Positions 33,111-42,391 are shown, counted from the first letter of the stretch. The stretch is DNA of 64,000 bases from Halovivax asiaticus JCM 14624 (GCF_000337515.1 NZ_AOIQ01000014.1:108903-172902); one strand, 5' to 3'. The notes: generated from the letters alone by a model not told the origin. Numbers and translations: made by a program.

Positions 33111-34937
33111 TCAGGCCGACACGGCGGCCGCGTCGGTAACCGTGACGCGGACCGTCGTCCCGTCGTCGCCGGTCTCGAAGTCGATACTCGCACCGACGTG
33201 TTCGACGATCCAGTAGACGATCCAGAGACCGATGCCGCTGCCATGTTCGAGCGGCGTCTCCTCGCCGCGCTCGAGGACGACGAGTTCCTCGCGCGGGATG
33301 CCCGGCCCGTTGTCGGAGATGACCACGGTGGCGCCCTCGTCGGTCTCGATCGTCCGAATCGTCACGGTCGGGCCATCCGCATCGATCGGGGAGGAGCGGG
33401 CTGAGCTGGTGGATTCCAGGCCCCTGTCGTCCGACGCTCCCGCACCGTGGTCGGGGACGCCCGGTTGTAGGTGGGGGCCGGAGTCACTCGGCTGCCCGGC
33501 GGCGCGGGTCGCTTTACTGTGCTCCGCGGCGTTCTCGACCAGGTTTTCGAACGCCAGCGTGAGCGAGTCGTCGACCGCCACGTCCCCACACGATCCCGTT
33601 TCGAGTTCGTAGGTGACCTCGTGGAACCGTGTCCGCTGTTGAGCGACGATTTCCGAGAGGAGTGACTCTAGCCGGCGGAGACTGGTCGCGTCCGATTCGG
33701 TGACGAGGCGTTCGATGGTCGCAGCTTTCTCGCTCATCTCGACCATATCGTCGCTGCGTTCGACGATCGCCCTCGCCAGGGCCGCTTCGTCGACCGTCGG
33801 GTCCTGCGCCACGAGCTCCGCGTAGCCACGGATGACCGACAGGTCGTTCCGGAGGTTGTGACGGAGTGCTCGCGAGAGGACCTGCCTGAGCAGATCGAGT
33901 TCGTGTTCGCGCTCCAAGAGCGTCTCCTCGCGTCGTTTGAGTTGCGTCACGTCACGGACGACGGCCAACCGGCCCACCCGTCGTTCGCGGCGAGTGACCG
34001 GCGAGCAGTCGAGTTGAAAGTGCCGGCGGTCGCCGTCGAGTTCGCGGGAAAATTCGAAGGTGTCGCCGCCCGCCTCGAGGTGGGCGCGAACTCCGGGAAG
34101 GTCCTCGAAGAACGTTTCCAGGGCGTGACCGCTCGCACTGCCACGTACGCCGGCGAGCCGCCTGGCTGCCGGATTCGAGTAGACGACGCGGTCGTCGACG
34201 TCGAGGGTGACGACGGCGTCGTCGAGTTCCTCCACGACCCGATGCCGGCCGATCCAGCCGACTTCGAGGAAGTCCGTGTGAAAGAGCGTCCAGGTGTAGA
34301 AAAACACCGTGACGACGAGGCTCAACGGCGCCCACGGGTAGGCGAACCCGGAGAGGAAAAACGCCCCGATCGTCCCCATCACGAGAAGTGGAAGGACAGC
34401 AGCCAGCAACAGCGCGCCCTGAAATCGCCGAATTCCCTGCCCCACGGCCACCTCGCGCGCGATACAGAACAGTCCGACGGTCGCGACCAACAGGACGTAC
34501 GCGATGTAGACGTAGAATGCGGGCCCCGGCGTGGCCATCGTGATGTTCCCGGGGGTCGACCCCGACCAGACGAGTTCGTGGACGGGATCACTCCAGGCGA
34601 GAACCAACAGTGCGCCGAGTGGTGAGAGGACTGCAGCGAGCAGCCGCGGCGTCAGATCGACGACGCCGCTGTACTCCGCTGTGAGGAAGAAGTAGCCGAC
34701 GCCGCCGAAGGTGATGCCGACGACGAAGACGGACATGATAGCCTGTCGGGGCCAGTACGCCGTCGTGAACCGCACGGCAGCTGTCGAGAACGCCCAGAGG
34801 GAGAGTCCAGCGATCGTGACGAGTAACCCGGTGGTGCCCGGTTTGTGCCGGTGACTGAGAATGTACGGGACGAGCAGGAGCGGTAAGACTCCGCAGGACA
34901 CGTAGATACCCGCTACCTGGATCGTCGCAAATTCCAT
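33111..34937 (-). CDS. Membrane sensor histidine kinase with 7TM N-terminus and PAS domain
   Basis: A 608-residue kinase. Residues 1-220 hold about seven helices of the HisKA_7TM type, and 225-340 a PAS domain (VVEELDDAVVTLDVDDRVVYSNPAARRL). The H-box is SRALRHNLRNDLSVIRGYAEL near residue 360. The ATPase domain shows N-box LAFENLVENAAEHS, G1 ISDNGPGIPREE and G2 GSGIGLWIVYWIVEH. Between N-box and G1 lies a disordered Ser/Gly/Asp insert of about 45 residues. It should phosphorylate an unlinked response regulator; no receiver gene lies beside it. The signal sensed is unknown. Confidence 0.88.
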   Translation of the reverse strand: MEFATIQVAGIYVSCGVLPLLLVPYILSHRHKPGTTGLLVTIAGLSLWAFSTAAVRFTTAYWPRQAIMSVFVVGITFGGVGYFFLTAEYSGVVDLTPRLLAAVLSPLGALLVLAWSDPVHELVWSGSTPGNITMATPGPAFYVYIAYVLLVATVGLFCIAREVAVGQGIRRFQGALLLAAVLPLLVMGTIGAFFLSGFAYPWAPLSLVVTVFFYTWTLFHTDFLEVGWIGRHRVVEELDDAVVTLDVDDRVVYSNPAARRLAGVRGSASGHALETFFEDLPGVRAHLEAGGDTFEFSRELDGDRRHFQLDCSPVTRRERRVGRLAVVRDVTQLKRREETLLEREHELDLLRQVLSRALRHNLRNDLSVIRGYAELVAQDPTVDEAALARAIVERSDDMVEMSEKAATIERLVTESDATSLRRLESLLSEIVAQQRTRFHEVTYELETGSCGDVAVDDSLTLAFENLVENAAEHSKATRAAGQPSDSGPHLQPGVPDHGAGASDDRGLESTSSARSSPIDADGPTVTIRTIETDEGATVVISDNGPGIPREELVVLERGEETPLEHGSGIGLWIVYWIVEHVGASIDFETGDDGTTVRVTVTDAAAVSA

Positions 34938-35091
34938 CCGACTACGTACGTATCCACCCGGAACAGACCAAATAAATACTGGCCGTTTCGAGCGTCGAAA
35001 CGCGGGAACAAAGATAAACAGTCTGATGAATTACGTCGGATCTGATTTCGCCGCGGTATACGAGGCGGTGCTAGAGTGACGACACGGCGCG

Positions 35092-36300
35092 TCACTCGTC
35101 AGAACCGTCCCGATCGGCGAGGGAGGGCGGTGTCTCGTCGTTTTCGGTTCCGCTATCCGACCCGGCATCGGTTTCGCCGCCTGGCTCGCTCTCGGCGTCG
35201 GCAGGCCCGTCTTCGCCCCCGTCGCCTGCTCGGCCGTCACCTTCGTCGGTCGATTCGCTTGCAGCACTACCGTCGTCGGATCCGCTCTCGGCACCTTCGT
35301 CTGTCGATCCGCTCTCGGAACCATCGTCGTCGTCGTGGTCCTCCACGGCTTCGTCCGGATCGTCATCGTCGTCGACACCCAGCGTCTCTTCCTCGCGAAG
35401 CTGCTTGCTCGCCTCGCGGACCTCCCGCATCACGCTCGAGATACGCTCTTCGGCCTCGAGTTCGTCCTCGATCGAGAGGTCGACCCCTTCAACCTCCAGG
35501 AGAAACTTCGAGACCTCGGTGACCTCGTACATCACGTCGTCAAGCTCCTCGGCCGTGTAGAAGTCACACATCGCCCCGTAGAGGAAGGTTGCGCCGGCTT
35601 TCCGGACCTTGTCGTCGAACGACGAGCGCGCCTGGTTGACCGCCTGGGGCGTGTACGTGTCGGTCATGAACGGCACCAGCTCGGGAAGATTCTCGCCGAT
35701 CTTGGTCATCTCCACGCCCGTCTCGGTCCGGAAGTCGGCACAGAGGCGGGCGATCGCCCACTCGCGGGCCGTGACGTACGTCCGGTCGCGCAGGAACTCG
35801 TTGACCCGGTCGTACTGCGCCCCGTCCATCTTCTTGAAGCGAGCGTACTTGCGGACGTCTTCGGGCACGGATCGGTCGTCGTCGGGTTCCGGGTCCGGGA
35901 CGCCGGGTGTCGGATCGGCCGCCGTTTCGCCGTCGGTCGGTCCGTCGGATGGGACTGCATCGTCGCTGGTTTCGCCCGTAGTGGCCGAATCGGCGTCCAC
36001 ACCGTCCGTTCCGGCCTCGTCACCGGGCGGAGTGGTGTCGCCGTCGGCAGGATCCGGGGCCGGTTCGGACTCATCGGCCGTTGCACCGTCACTATCGGCT
36101 GCCTCGGTCGATGGATCGGCGCCAGCAGAGGAGTTCGCTTCGGAGTCGTCCGTCCCAGCGTCCGTCGTCGCCTGCTCGTCAGCCTCGTCGTCGGCGGCCG
36201 TCTCGGTCGACTCGGTTTCCGGCGTCGAGCCGGGCGACTCCGACGCCTCCCGGGTGGATCGGTCCGGGTCGTCGTCGCCCGCCTCGGCTCGGTCGTTCAT
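35092..36300 (-). CDS. DUF5806 family protein with long acidic tails
   Basis: A 402-residue protein of three parts: an acidic Ser/Thr/Asp/Glu-rich disordered N-terminus (about 1-140), a conserved core (about 143-305, VPEDVRKYARFKKMDGAQYD, TYVTAREWAIARLCADFRTETG, TYTPQAVNQARSSF), and an acidic C-terminal tail (about 306-402). The core matches haloarchaeal DUF5806, function unknown. The tails have strong Asp/Glu repeats and are likely to vary between strains. Confidence 0.8.
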   Translation of the reverse strand: MNDRAEAGDDDPDRSTREASESPGSTPETESTETAADDEADEQATTDAGTDDSEANSSAGADPSTEAADSDGATADESEPAPDPADGDTTPPGDEAGTDGVDADSATTGETSDDAVPSDGPTDGETAADPTPGVPDPEPDDDRSVPEDVRKYARFKKMDGAQYDRVNEFLRDRTYVTAREWAIARLCADFRTETGVEMTKIGENLPELVPFMTDTYTPQAVNQARSSFDDKVRKAGATFLYGAMCDFYTAEELDDVMYEVTEVSKFLLEVEGVDLSIEDELEAEERISSVMREVREASKQLREEETLGVDDDDDPDEAVEDHDDDDGSESGSTDEGAESGSDDGSAASESTDEGDGRAGDGGEDGPADAESEPGGETDAGSDSGTENDETPPSLADRDGSDE

Positions 36301-36386
36301 GGCGAGTCATTGCCAAACCGCCGAGATAAGACTGTCCCTCCGGCAGCCGAACGGGACGGGTTGGTCGGTCGAAAAAGTGAGACGGT

Positions 36387-38354
36387 CTACAGTTCGTGCC
36401 GATCCACTTCCTCCCACGTCCCGCGTTCCAGGACGACCAGTTCGGACTCGCCGAAGACGTAGAGGGCGTCCTCGACGTACATCGCCCTGACGCCGGGCCC
36501 GCCGACGTCGATCTGTTTTTCCTGCGTCAATGTCCCGTCGTCGTAGCTGTAGAGGTAACTCGCCTCGCCGGCCGGCACGAAGAACGCGCCGTATTCCGCG
36601 TCGTGGAGGAACGCCCGGTGGTTCTGGACCGCTTCGGAGTAGCGTTCGTCCGAAAGGATTGTCGCGTCGAGCTCGGCGGGATCCGTCCGGTCACTGACGT
36701 CGAACGTCGAGAGCTTCACCTTGCCGTCCTGCTCGCCGACGCCGAGCACGAGATCGCCCGCATCGTCGAGCGGGTGCAGGTACGTCGAGAAGCCGGGAAT
36801 CTTGAGTTTACCCTCCAGTTGTGGATCGTGCGGGTCGGCGAGGTCGAGCGTGTAGAACGGATCAGTCTCGCGGAACGTGACGACGTGGCCCTCGTCACCC
36901 TCGAATCGGACGGCGTAGATCCGTTCGGTCTCACCCAGGCCCTCGACGGAGCCCGTGATCTCGAGTGCGTCGTCGAGGACGTAGACGTCGTTCTCGGAGT
37001 CGGCACCGTGGGTGCCGTGGATCGTGGTGGCGATCCGGAGGTGGCCGTCGTGTTCGTCCATCGACCACTGGTTCAACGGCGTCCCCGGCACCTCGCCGCT
37101 CGCGGTCACGTCGAGGCCGCCGTCGATCGAGACGCGTGCGATGCCGGTCTTCGTCAGGTCGCGCTGCCTGTCGTCCGCGTAGGCCGCGATCCCCTCGTCG
37201 AACGCCTCCCGGGCGTCGTCGCGCGCTTCCTCGTCGAGACTGTCGAACCAGCGCTCGACGATCGTCCGGAGTTCGACGGTCTTGGCACGTTCGGAGATGT
37301 TCAGGCCGTCCAGCGTCTCGATGCGGTCGACCGTCTCGGCGTCGAGACCGAGGTCGGCCGTACCGGTCCCAGTGAGATAGCCCGAGAGAACCTGATACTC
37401 GGAGACCGATCGCGTGTACGTGAGGTAGATCGCGTTCTCCGAGACGTACGTCGCAGAAGAGTGAGTCGAGCCGATGACGCTGGTTTCGTCGAGCAGTTCG
37501 CCGGACGCAGGATCGACGCGTGCGGCCGTGTAGACGGCATCCGCGTCGGTCTGGACGCCCGGTCGGTAGATGTCCGTACACGCGACGTCGTCGCCGTAGC
37601 CGGCGACCGGGCACGGTGCGCCTGAGTCGGGCCGATCGACGAGAACGAGGTAGAGGTCGCCGTCGACGAGTCGCGCCGTTTCGAGGCCGGTCTCGAGGGA
37701 CTGATCCCAGACCTGCTCGGGGGCCGCGGGATCGCTCACGTCGTAGCCCCAGAGTCGATCGCCGTCGAAGACGACGAGCGTGTCTGTCTCGGGAACGAGC
37801 AGCAGTTCACCCGAGGCCGGGATCGTCGCGACGGGTTCGGGATCGGCCGCGTCGGTCGTATCGACGATGGTCGTCTCGTCCGACTGTGATCGGAACCGGT
37901 GGCCAGCGTAGTACGCGGCCTCCCCTTCGGCCTTCAGGACGTCCGGTTCGTCGATCCCGGCCTCCTGGACGTTCGTCCCGGAGACGTCGCGGCCGTCGCT
38001 GCCACTGGCGCCGCTGGCGTCACCGGCCGAATCCCCCTGCCCGCCCGCGTCACCGCCGCCGTCGCTCTCCTCCATCGCTTCGTCGTCGCTGGCCATCTCC
38101 ACGTCGACGCCGGCGCCGAGGTACATTCCGAACCGGCCTCGATCGGCCGCCGCGAAGTACGACTCGAACGCTGCCGCGGAGTCGAACTGTGCGAGCGAGG
38201 GCGTCCCATCGCCGTGCCAGTCGGCCTGGTCACCGCGAACCGGTGTCGGTTCCGGCGAGTCGGTGAATGTCGTCCCGAACGCGCCACCGAGCGCGCCGCC
38301 GACGAGCAAGGCGACCAGCGCGACGGCGAGTATCGTCGTTCGTGTCTCGTCCAT
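36387..38354 (-). CDS. Exported beta-propeller domain protein
   Basis: A 655-residue protein. A hydrophobic N-terminal segment (ILAVALVALLVGGALGGAFG) acts as signal or anchor. The linker is followed by repeated propeller blades (SGTNVQEAGIDEPDVLKAEG, TIVDTTDAADPEPVATIPA, LWGYDVSDPAAPEQVWDQSL and later YTLDLADPHDPQLEGKLKIPG). The NVQEAGVDEPDxxK motif opens the secreted beta-propeller family found in archaea and some bacteria; its function is unknown. ATG at 38354 is preferred over 38366. It is probably held on the outer face of the membrane. Confidence 0.82.
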   Translation of the reverse strand: MDETRTTILAVALVALLVGGALGGAFGTTFTDSPEPTPVRGDQADWHGDGTPSLAQFDSAAAFESYFAAADRGRFGMYLGAGVDVEMASDDEAMEESDGGGDAGGQGDSAGDASGASGSDGRDVSGTNVQEAGIDEPDVLKAEGEAAYYAGHRFRSQSDETTIVDTTDAADPEPVATIPASGELLLVPETDTLVVFDGDRLWGYDVSDPAAPEQVWDQSLETGLETARLVDGDLYLVLVDRPDSGAPCPVAGYGDDVACTDIYRPGVQTDADAVYTAARVDPASGELLDETSVIGSTHSSATYVSENAIYLTYTRSVSEYQVLSGYLTGTGTADLGLDAETVDRIETLDGLNISERAKTVELRTIVERWFDSLDEEARDDAREAFDEGIAAYADDRQRDLTKTGIARVSIDGGLDVTASGEVPGTPLNQWSMDEHDGHLRIATTIHGTHGADSENDVYVLDDALEITGSVEGLGETERIYAVRFEGDEGHVVTFRETDPFYTLDLADPHDPQLEGKLKIPGFSTYLHPLDDAGDLVLGVGEQDGKVKLSTFDVSDRTDPAELDATILSDERYSEAVQNHRAFLHDAEYGAFFVPAGEASYLYSYDDGTLTQEKQIDVGGPGVRAMYVEDALYVFGESELVVLERGTWEEVDRHEL

Positions 38355-38593
38355 GTGCCGACCCACGACACCGACCTACATGATAACGGCGTAAGGTGAA
38401 AGGACGTTTTCACCGAGGGTCTGGATTCCGGTGAGGCGAGCAGCGACGATCCGATCGCACCGAAGTCCTATCGGATGACCCTGTCGTTCGACACGCAGTC
38501 CCTGGTCGCCGTCGTCGAGCCGGTGGGGTAAACTTCGCCCGCGTCTCTGCCCGTTCTCCGGCATTTATATGGCTCACGCCCGTGCGTCCGGGT

Positions 38594-39730
38594 ATGACAC
38601 AGACGCCAGTCATCGCGAAGGCGATCAGGACGCCACAGGGCAAAGAAGACGGCGTCTTCGCCGACGTCCGAAGCGAAGACCTCTCGATCCCGCTGATCAA
38701 CCACATCCTCGAGGAGACGGGACTCACCGGCGAGGAGGTCGACGACCTGATGTGGGGCGTCGCCGGCCAGCGCGGCGAACAGGACAACAACGTCGCCCGC
38801 GTCATCTCGCTGCTGTCCGACCTCGGCGAGGGCGTTCCGGCGACGACGATCAACCGCTGGTGTGCCTCGTCGATGCAGGCGCTGATCTCCGCCTCCGACG
38901 CGATCCGCGCGGGACAGCGTGACTGTATCATCGCCGGCGGTGTCGAGAACATGTCCCGCGTGCCGATGCAGGGCGGCGAACGGGCGCTCCACCCACAACT
39001 CGCCGAAGAGTACGTCGTCACCGACCTCATGATGGGGATGACCGCAGAGGAAGTCGCCGAGCGCTACGAGGTCTCCAGGGAGGCACAGGACGAGTACGCC
39101 GCGACGAGCCAGCAGCGCGCCGTCGCAGCCACGGAGGAGGGGCGCTTCGACGACCAGATCCTCCCGATCGAGACCGAGGAGGGGACGATCACCGAGGACG
39201 AGGGGCTCCGTCCCGGAACGACGGCAGAGAAGCTGGCCGGACTCTCACCGGTCTTCACCGGCGACGGTTCCGTCACCGCCGGCAACTCCTCGCAGATCTC
39301 CGACGGCGCCGCGGCCCTCCTCGTGACGAGTGAGGAATTCGCCGACGAACACGACCTGGATATTCTGGCCGAGGTCGGCGACAACAACGTCGCCGGCGTC
39401 GACCCCACCGTGATGGGCATCGGCCCGGTCCCCGCCACCCGCGGCCTCCTCGAACGTACGGGGCGCGAGATCGACGACTACGATCTCGTCGAACTCAACG
39501 AGGCCTTCGCCAGCCAGACCGTCTACGCCCGCGACGAGCTCGGCATCGACCCCGAGATCTTCAACGTCAACGGCGGCGCCATCGCCATCGGCCACCCGCT
39601 CGGGGCGTCCGGTGCCCGTCTGCCAGTGACGCTCATCCACGAGCTCTCTCACCGCGGCGGCGGCCGCGGTCTCGCGACGCTCTGCGTCGGCTTCGGCCAG
39701 GGAGCGGCGATCGACTTCGACGTTCGATAA
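38594..39730 (+). CDS. Thiolase (acetyl-CoA C-acyltransferase)
   Basis: A 378-residue thiolase. Catalytic Cys90 ([11 protein letters not shown]), His334 (IGHPLGASG) and Cys364 ([11 protein letters not shown]) are all present, with NEAFA at ELNEAFASQ. It joins or splits acetyl groups on acyl-CoA, in beta-oxidation or acetoacetyl-CoA formation. ATG at 38594 ([17 protein letters not shown]) is the usual start. Its final 37 bp are repeated at 42284-42320 beyond an AT-rich insertion; both differences in the copy are synonymous in this frame, so the gene end is a probable integration site. Confidence 0.92.
   Translation: MTQTPVIAKAIRTPQGKEDGVFADVRSEDLSIPLINHILEETGLTGEEVDDLMWGVAGQRGEQDNNVARVISLLSDLGEGVPATTINRWCASSMQALISASDAIRAGQRDCIIAGGVENMSRVPMQGGERALHPQLAEEYVVTDLMMGMTAEEVAERYEVSREAQDEYAATSQQRAVAATEEGRFDDQILPIETEEGTITEDEGLRPGTTAEKLAGLSPVFTGDGSVTAGNSSQISDGAAALLVTSEEFADEHDLDILAEVGDNNVAGVDPTVMGIGPVPATRGLLERTGREIDDYDLVELNEAFASQTVYARDELGIDPEIFNVNGGAIAIGHPLGASGARLPVTLIHELSHRGGGRGLATLCVGFGQGAAIDFDVR
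39694..39730 (+). repeat. Left copy of a 37-bp direct repeat (thiolase 3' end)
   Basis: This is the last 37 bp of the thiolase gene. The copy at 42284-42320 matches at 35 of 37 positions, including the stop codon. The pair bounds a 2.55-kb AT-rich region and resembles attachment-site halves formed when an element integrates at the 3' end of a gene and restores it. Confidence 0.75.
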
Positions 39731-39816
39731 AGGTCCAATATAAATACACCTGTTTCTCGTTTCGAAAGGTTTAGTTTGAGTATGAAGTTGTGAGGCGGTG
39801 GCAGTTTTTGGTGCCT
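39731..39816. other. Left edge of the AT-rich insertion
   Basis: Sequence immediately after the thiolase stop drops sharply in G+C (AATATAAATACACC). No gene is visible before the transposase remnant. Confidence 0.5.
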
Positions 39817-39834
39817 ATGCTGAAAACTGCCACC
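39797..39834. repeat. 12-bp perfect inverted repeat over the transposase remnant start
   Basis: GGTGGCAGTTTT (39797-39808) and AAAACTGCCACC (39823-39834) are perfectly complementary around a 14-base spacer containing the remnant's ATG. It may be part of an insertion-sequence terminus or a stem that hides the transposase start, as transposons often do to keep expression low. Confidence 0.6.
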
Positions 39835-40047
39835 CTCAGAGGAGCTAGCGATTGAATCAACTTGGACTTTGTGCAGCGAGAGTAGACACGGCGCGAACTG
39901 ATGGCGCCGGATATTCGCCTCCATTTGGGCGATTTTTCACTTTCGAATACCATTCAAGAACTAGAGAAACACGGTGGCGAACGGAATTGAAAATCCGTCC
40001 AAGTCTGCGTTCACAATTACGTTAATCGTCCGAAGACCCCACTATAA
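39817..40047 (+). pseudogene. Dead IS6-like transposase, N-terminal part
   Basis: One frame reads LKTATLRGASD-stop-INLDFVQRE-stop-TRRELMAPDIRLHLGDFSLSNTIQELEKHGGER and on to a terminal stop. The pattern L-x-G-x-SD, I-x-L-x-FVxRE, LM, I-x-LHL, SLSNT, LE-x2-G-x-ER is that of N-termini of haloarchaeal IS6-family transposases. Three internal stops and loss of the DDE catalytic region mean it cannot make an active enzyme. It shows that insertion sequences once occupied this region. Confidence 0.6.
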
Positions 40048-40182
40048 TGTTCCCGGGCTTCCAAACAGATCGGCTTTGCATTATATCACATTATACACTA
40101 TGATTTCTAAGAGGTGATGTGACCACCCCTGCCAAATCAGCTAATGAGAAGGTGAACCAAAATATTTTAAATAATTTTATTT
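40048..40182. other. AT-rich non-coding sequence
   Basis: Very AT-rich 135 bp including AATATTTTAAATAATTTTAT near 40161, which follows the stop of the gene on the opposite strand and could act as its T-tract terminator (minus strand). Nothing else seen. Confidence 0.4.
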
Positions 40183-41364
40183 TTAACTAACCTGGGCGAC
40201 AGGGAGCTCAAATGTTTTTTCAATCTCTTCATTCATATATATTATTCCAGGATCCCGCCCAGGTGTTTCTCCATCATAGTACCATCCATGACTAACAATC
40301 CATCGGAACTCTTTAGTGGAGTTACTGGTACTTGTATCCACGGTCCACCAAACCCCACGATTTGTATCCTGTTCATCTGGAAAAGAGTGCATATCAAAAT
40401 CCCACTCCGAGTGAGAATGATTGTACTGGAAGTCAGTATGGCTGGTGTCTAAATTGATCGAAATGGATGGACCGACCGAGATTGTTCCCGCGCCAAACGG
40501 TTTTCCAATACCTATACTAAAAGAATAAGTTGATCCGTCGTCATTATTGGGTCGTTCTGAGAGGAACATAATATCCGGGTCTTCAGTGTCCTCATCACTA
40601 CCAGGTGTACATGTCACATAATATTCTGAACTGTGCTCCCAGATATTGGTGCTTCCATCATCAGGAGATGGGGTTTTCATAAAATATGATTGGAGATTCC
40701 AGCGATTAAAAGTGTCGTTGGGGAGTTGATCATGGTTGTATCGATCATCGCTATCGTCTCCAGTGAGATAGGCAATCCATTTCCAGCCATCAGAATCAAA
40801 TTTATTCCCATAGTCCCGTCTTATCGTCCAATTTATATCCTTATAATCACCGGCCGCAGCCCCGGTTGCGTTCTTACTACGATATCCGAGTTTTTCGCTT
40901 GGGCGTGGGTTATACTCGTCTTCATTTGTTATTGTTTCTCGCCTTTTTGGCTGTGCCGAGTAAAGGAACTCAGCAAGTCGTCTATTGGCATCATCAGGCT
41001 GTAGCACAAACGCCGTCCGCTCCATCGATGGGGTCCTAATACATCCTGATATGCATGAGCCTCGGATACCCAAAACAATCTTCTGAGCGGGTTGTTTCCT
41101 GTCCTGTTGTCGGAATTCAATATAAGAGCGTAAATTCCGCCCGCGCTTATGAAGGTCTTGGGATGGTTTCATCTTATGTAAGGAGAACGTCTGAACTCGA
41201 GATGAGTTCGTCGAATCCTCAACCTCGATTTCTGCTATCAATTCTTCCCCATCAATTTCAACAGTACCAGTTGCTAAGCCCATGATTTCGACTGTATTCG
41301 GATCGTACGAATACCCGTGGAAGCTAGAACTAGATCTCACAGAACCGACCGCAGGATTAGTCAC
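40183..41364 (-). CDS. Exported protein of unknown function, AT-rich, start uncertain
   Basis: A frame of 393 codons from GTG at 41364. G+C is far below the genome norm, with many AT-ending codons. The protein is polar with many aromatic residues and a beta-rich C-terminal half (YSFSIGIGKPFGAGTISVGP, SINLDTSHTDFQYNHSHSEW). In the same frame the sequence upstream of 41364 reads NIDRRSALRKLAVTSATGVL, a Tat-like signal, back to an ATA codon at 41463 in the position where ATG would be expected (VRQATKNIDRRS...). No ATG, GTG or TTG lies between that region and the upstream stop. So either an unusual start is used or the gene has lost its start. Family not recognised. Confidence 0.6.
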   Translation of the reverse strand: MTNPAVGSVRSSSSFHGYSYDPNTVEIMGLATGTVEIDGEELIAEIEVEDSTNSSRVQTFSLHKMKPSQDLHKRGRNLRSYIEFRQQDRKQPAQKIVLGIRGSCISGCIRTPSMERTAFVLQPDDANRRLAEFLYSAQPKRRETITNEDEYNPRPSEKLGYRSKNATGAAAGDYKDINWTIRRDYGNKFDSDGWKWIAYLTGDDSDDRYNHDQLPNDTFNRWNLQSYFMKTPSPDDGSTNIWEHSSEYYVTCTPGSDEDTEDPDIMFLSERPNNDDGSTYSFSIGIGKPFGAGTISVGPSISINLDTSHTDFQYNHSHSEWDFDMHSFPDEQDTNRGVWWTVDTSTSNSTKEFRWIVSHGWYYDGETPGRDPGIIYMNEEIEKTFELPVAQVS

Positions 41365-41597
41365 TAAGCTGGTTCCTGATGTTAAGACCCCGGTTGCTGA
41401 TGTGACAGCGAGTTTTCTGAGGGCACTTCTTCGGTCAATGTTCTTGGTTGCTTGTCGAACTATACAGAAACATAGAGACGGATTTTAATAATCTTATCCA
41501 TTATTCTCAACTTTTAAAATAATAAATAGCAAATAAACAAATTTATTTTTTATGGAGGAGTTAGGGAGAGAGACTAGTTTCAAAAAATACATTTATA
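41365..41597. other. Tat-signal extension and AT-rich spacer
   Basis: Positions 41365-41463 (minus) encode the Tat-like extension described for the neighbouring gene. From about 41500 to 41597 the sequence is almost wholly A+T with minus-strand TATTTATTATTTT-like elements suitable as promoter. No other gene. Confidence 0.45.
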
Positions 41598-41969
41598 TTA
41601 GCACCTATGCTGGCTGCCAAGTAGGAGTCCACCATGAATCTCGAAAACAATCTGAGGCGAGTGGCAAAACATTGTCTCTATTTTATGGGTATGTTCACGG
41701 CCCTCAACGTGAAGTCTTGCCTCACACTCTCCCACATCTGCAATATTGGGCTGTCTTATAGTCGTTTTCCCATTAATATCAAACGATTCACTATAGAGAC
41801 GTTCTCCTGAAGAGGTTATAATGGTCAGGGTAACCCATTTAGTATCGCCTGTGTGGTTGATTATATCCACCGATAGATCTTTTTCCGTTATACTCCAAAA
41901 TAACCCACCGCTAGCAGCTATCATCGTTGCTAAAAGACCACCCTTAACGAGAAGCACTCGACGCTCCAT
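41598..41969 (-). CDS. Small exported or membrane-anchored protein of unknown function
   Basis: A 123-residue protein. The N-terminus MERRVLLVKGGLLATMIAASGG is a signal or anchor with two arginines, followed by a beta-strand-rich domain (DIINHTGDTKWVTLTIITSSGERLYSE, then three Cys near the end). The short frame is AT-rich, like the rest of the insertion. A TTG two codons upstream is also open; ATG at 41969 is chosen. No family recognised. It may act with the larger exported protein encoded next to it. Confidence 0.6.
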   Translation of the reverse strand: MERRVLLVKGGLLATMIAASGGLFWSITEKDLSVDIINHTGDTKWVTLTIITSSGERLYSESFDINGKTTIRQPNIADVGECEARLHVEGREHTHKIETMFCHSPQIVFEIHGGLLLGSQHRC

Positions 41970-42283
41970 TATCAATTCCTACATTTCCCTTTTCAATATG
42001 CTTTTCGGTTGTTAGTCATAATAATATTATAAATGTTATTTGTATTTATCTACATTCCTAATATCTTAATAGCTAACCTATCCGCCACTCGGCCTCTGCA
42101 TAAATAGTGAACGGAGCCATGTATTACACATCGAATCCAATCTAGCCGATATTTCCAGTAGGATGGTACCCATACCCCATCCGCCCGGACTCAGCCCGAG
42201 TTTACGATAGGGTCGTCTAATCGGAATACGGGTCATAGACGGCTACAGATATGCCCTCGGGAGACCGTCGCGGCTCACTGCAC
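41970..42283. other. Right part of the insertion, no gene seen
   Basis: 314 bp. The left two thirds are AT-rich, then G+C rises from about 42160. No supported frame, repeat or RNA. Ends at the second thiolase-end copy. Confidence 0.4.
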
Positions 42284-42320
42284 CGGCCAGGGAGCTGCAA
42301 TCGACTTCGACGTTCGATAA
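42284..42320 (+). repeat. Right copy of the 37-bp direct repeat (thiolase 3' end)
   Basis: Matches 39694-39730 at 35 of 37 bases. In the thiolase frame it encodes [15 protein letters not shown]; its two changes (GCG to GCT, GCG to GCA) are both synonymous. That implies it came from a functional homologous gene end, not from random decay. Sequence to its left has no further thiolase homology. Confidence 0.75.
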
Positions 42321-42391
42321 GCGGCGGACGGTGGTAGTAATCGACCGCGAGCGAGGCACACGATTTTCATCCTCCGCCCCCTACCGGACGT

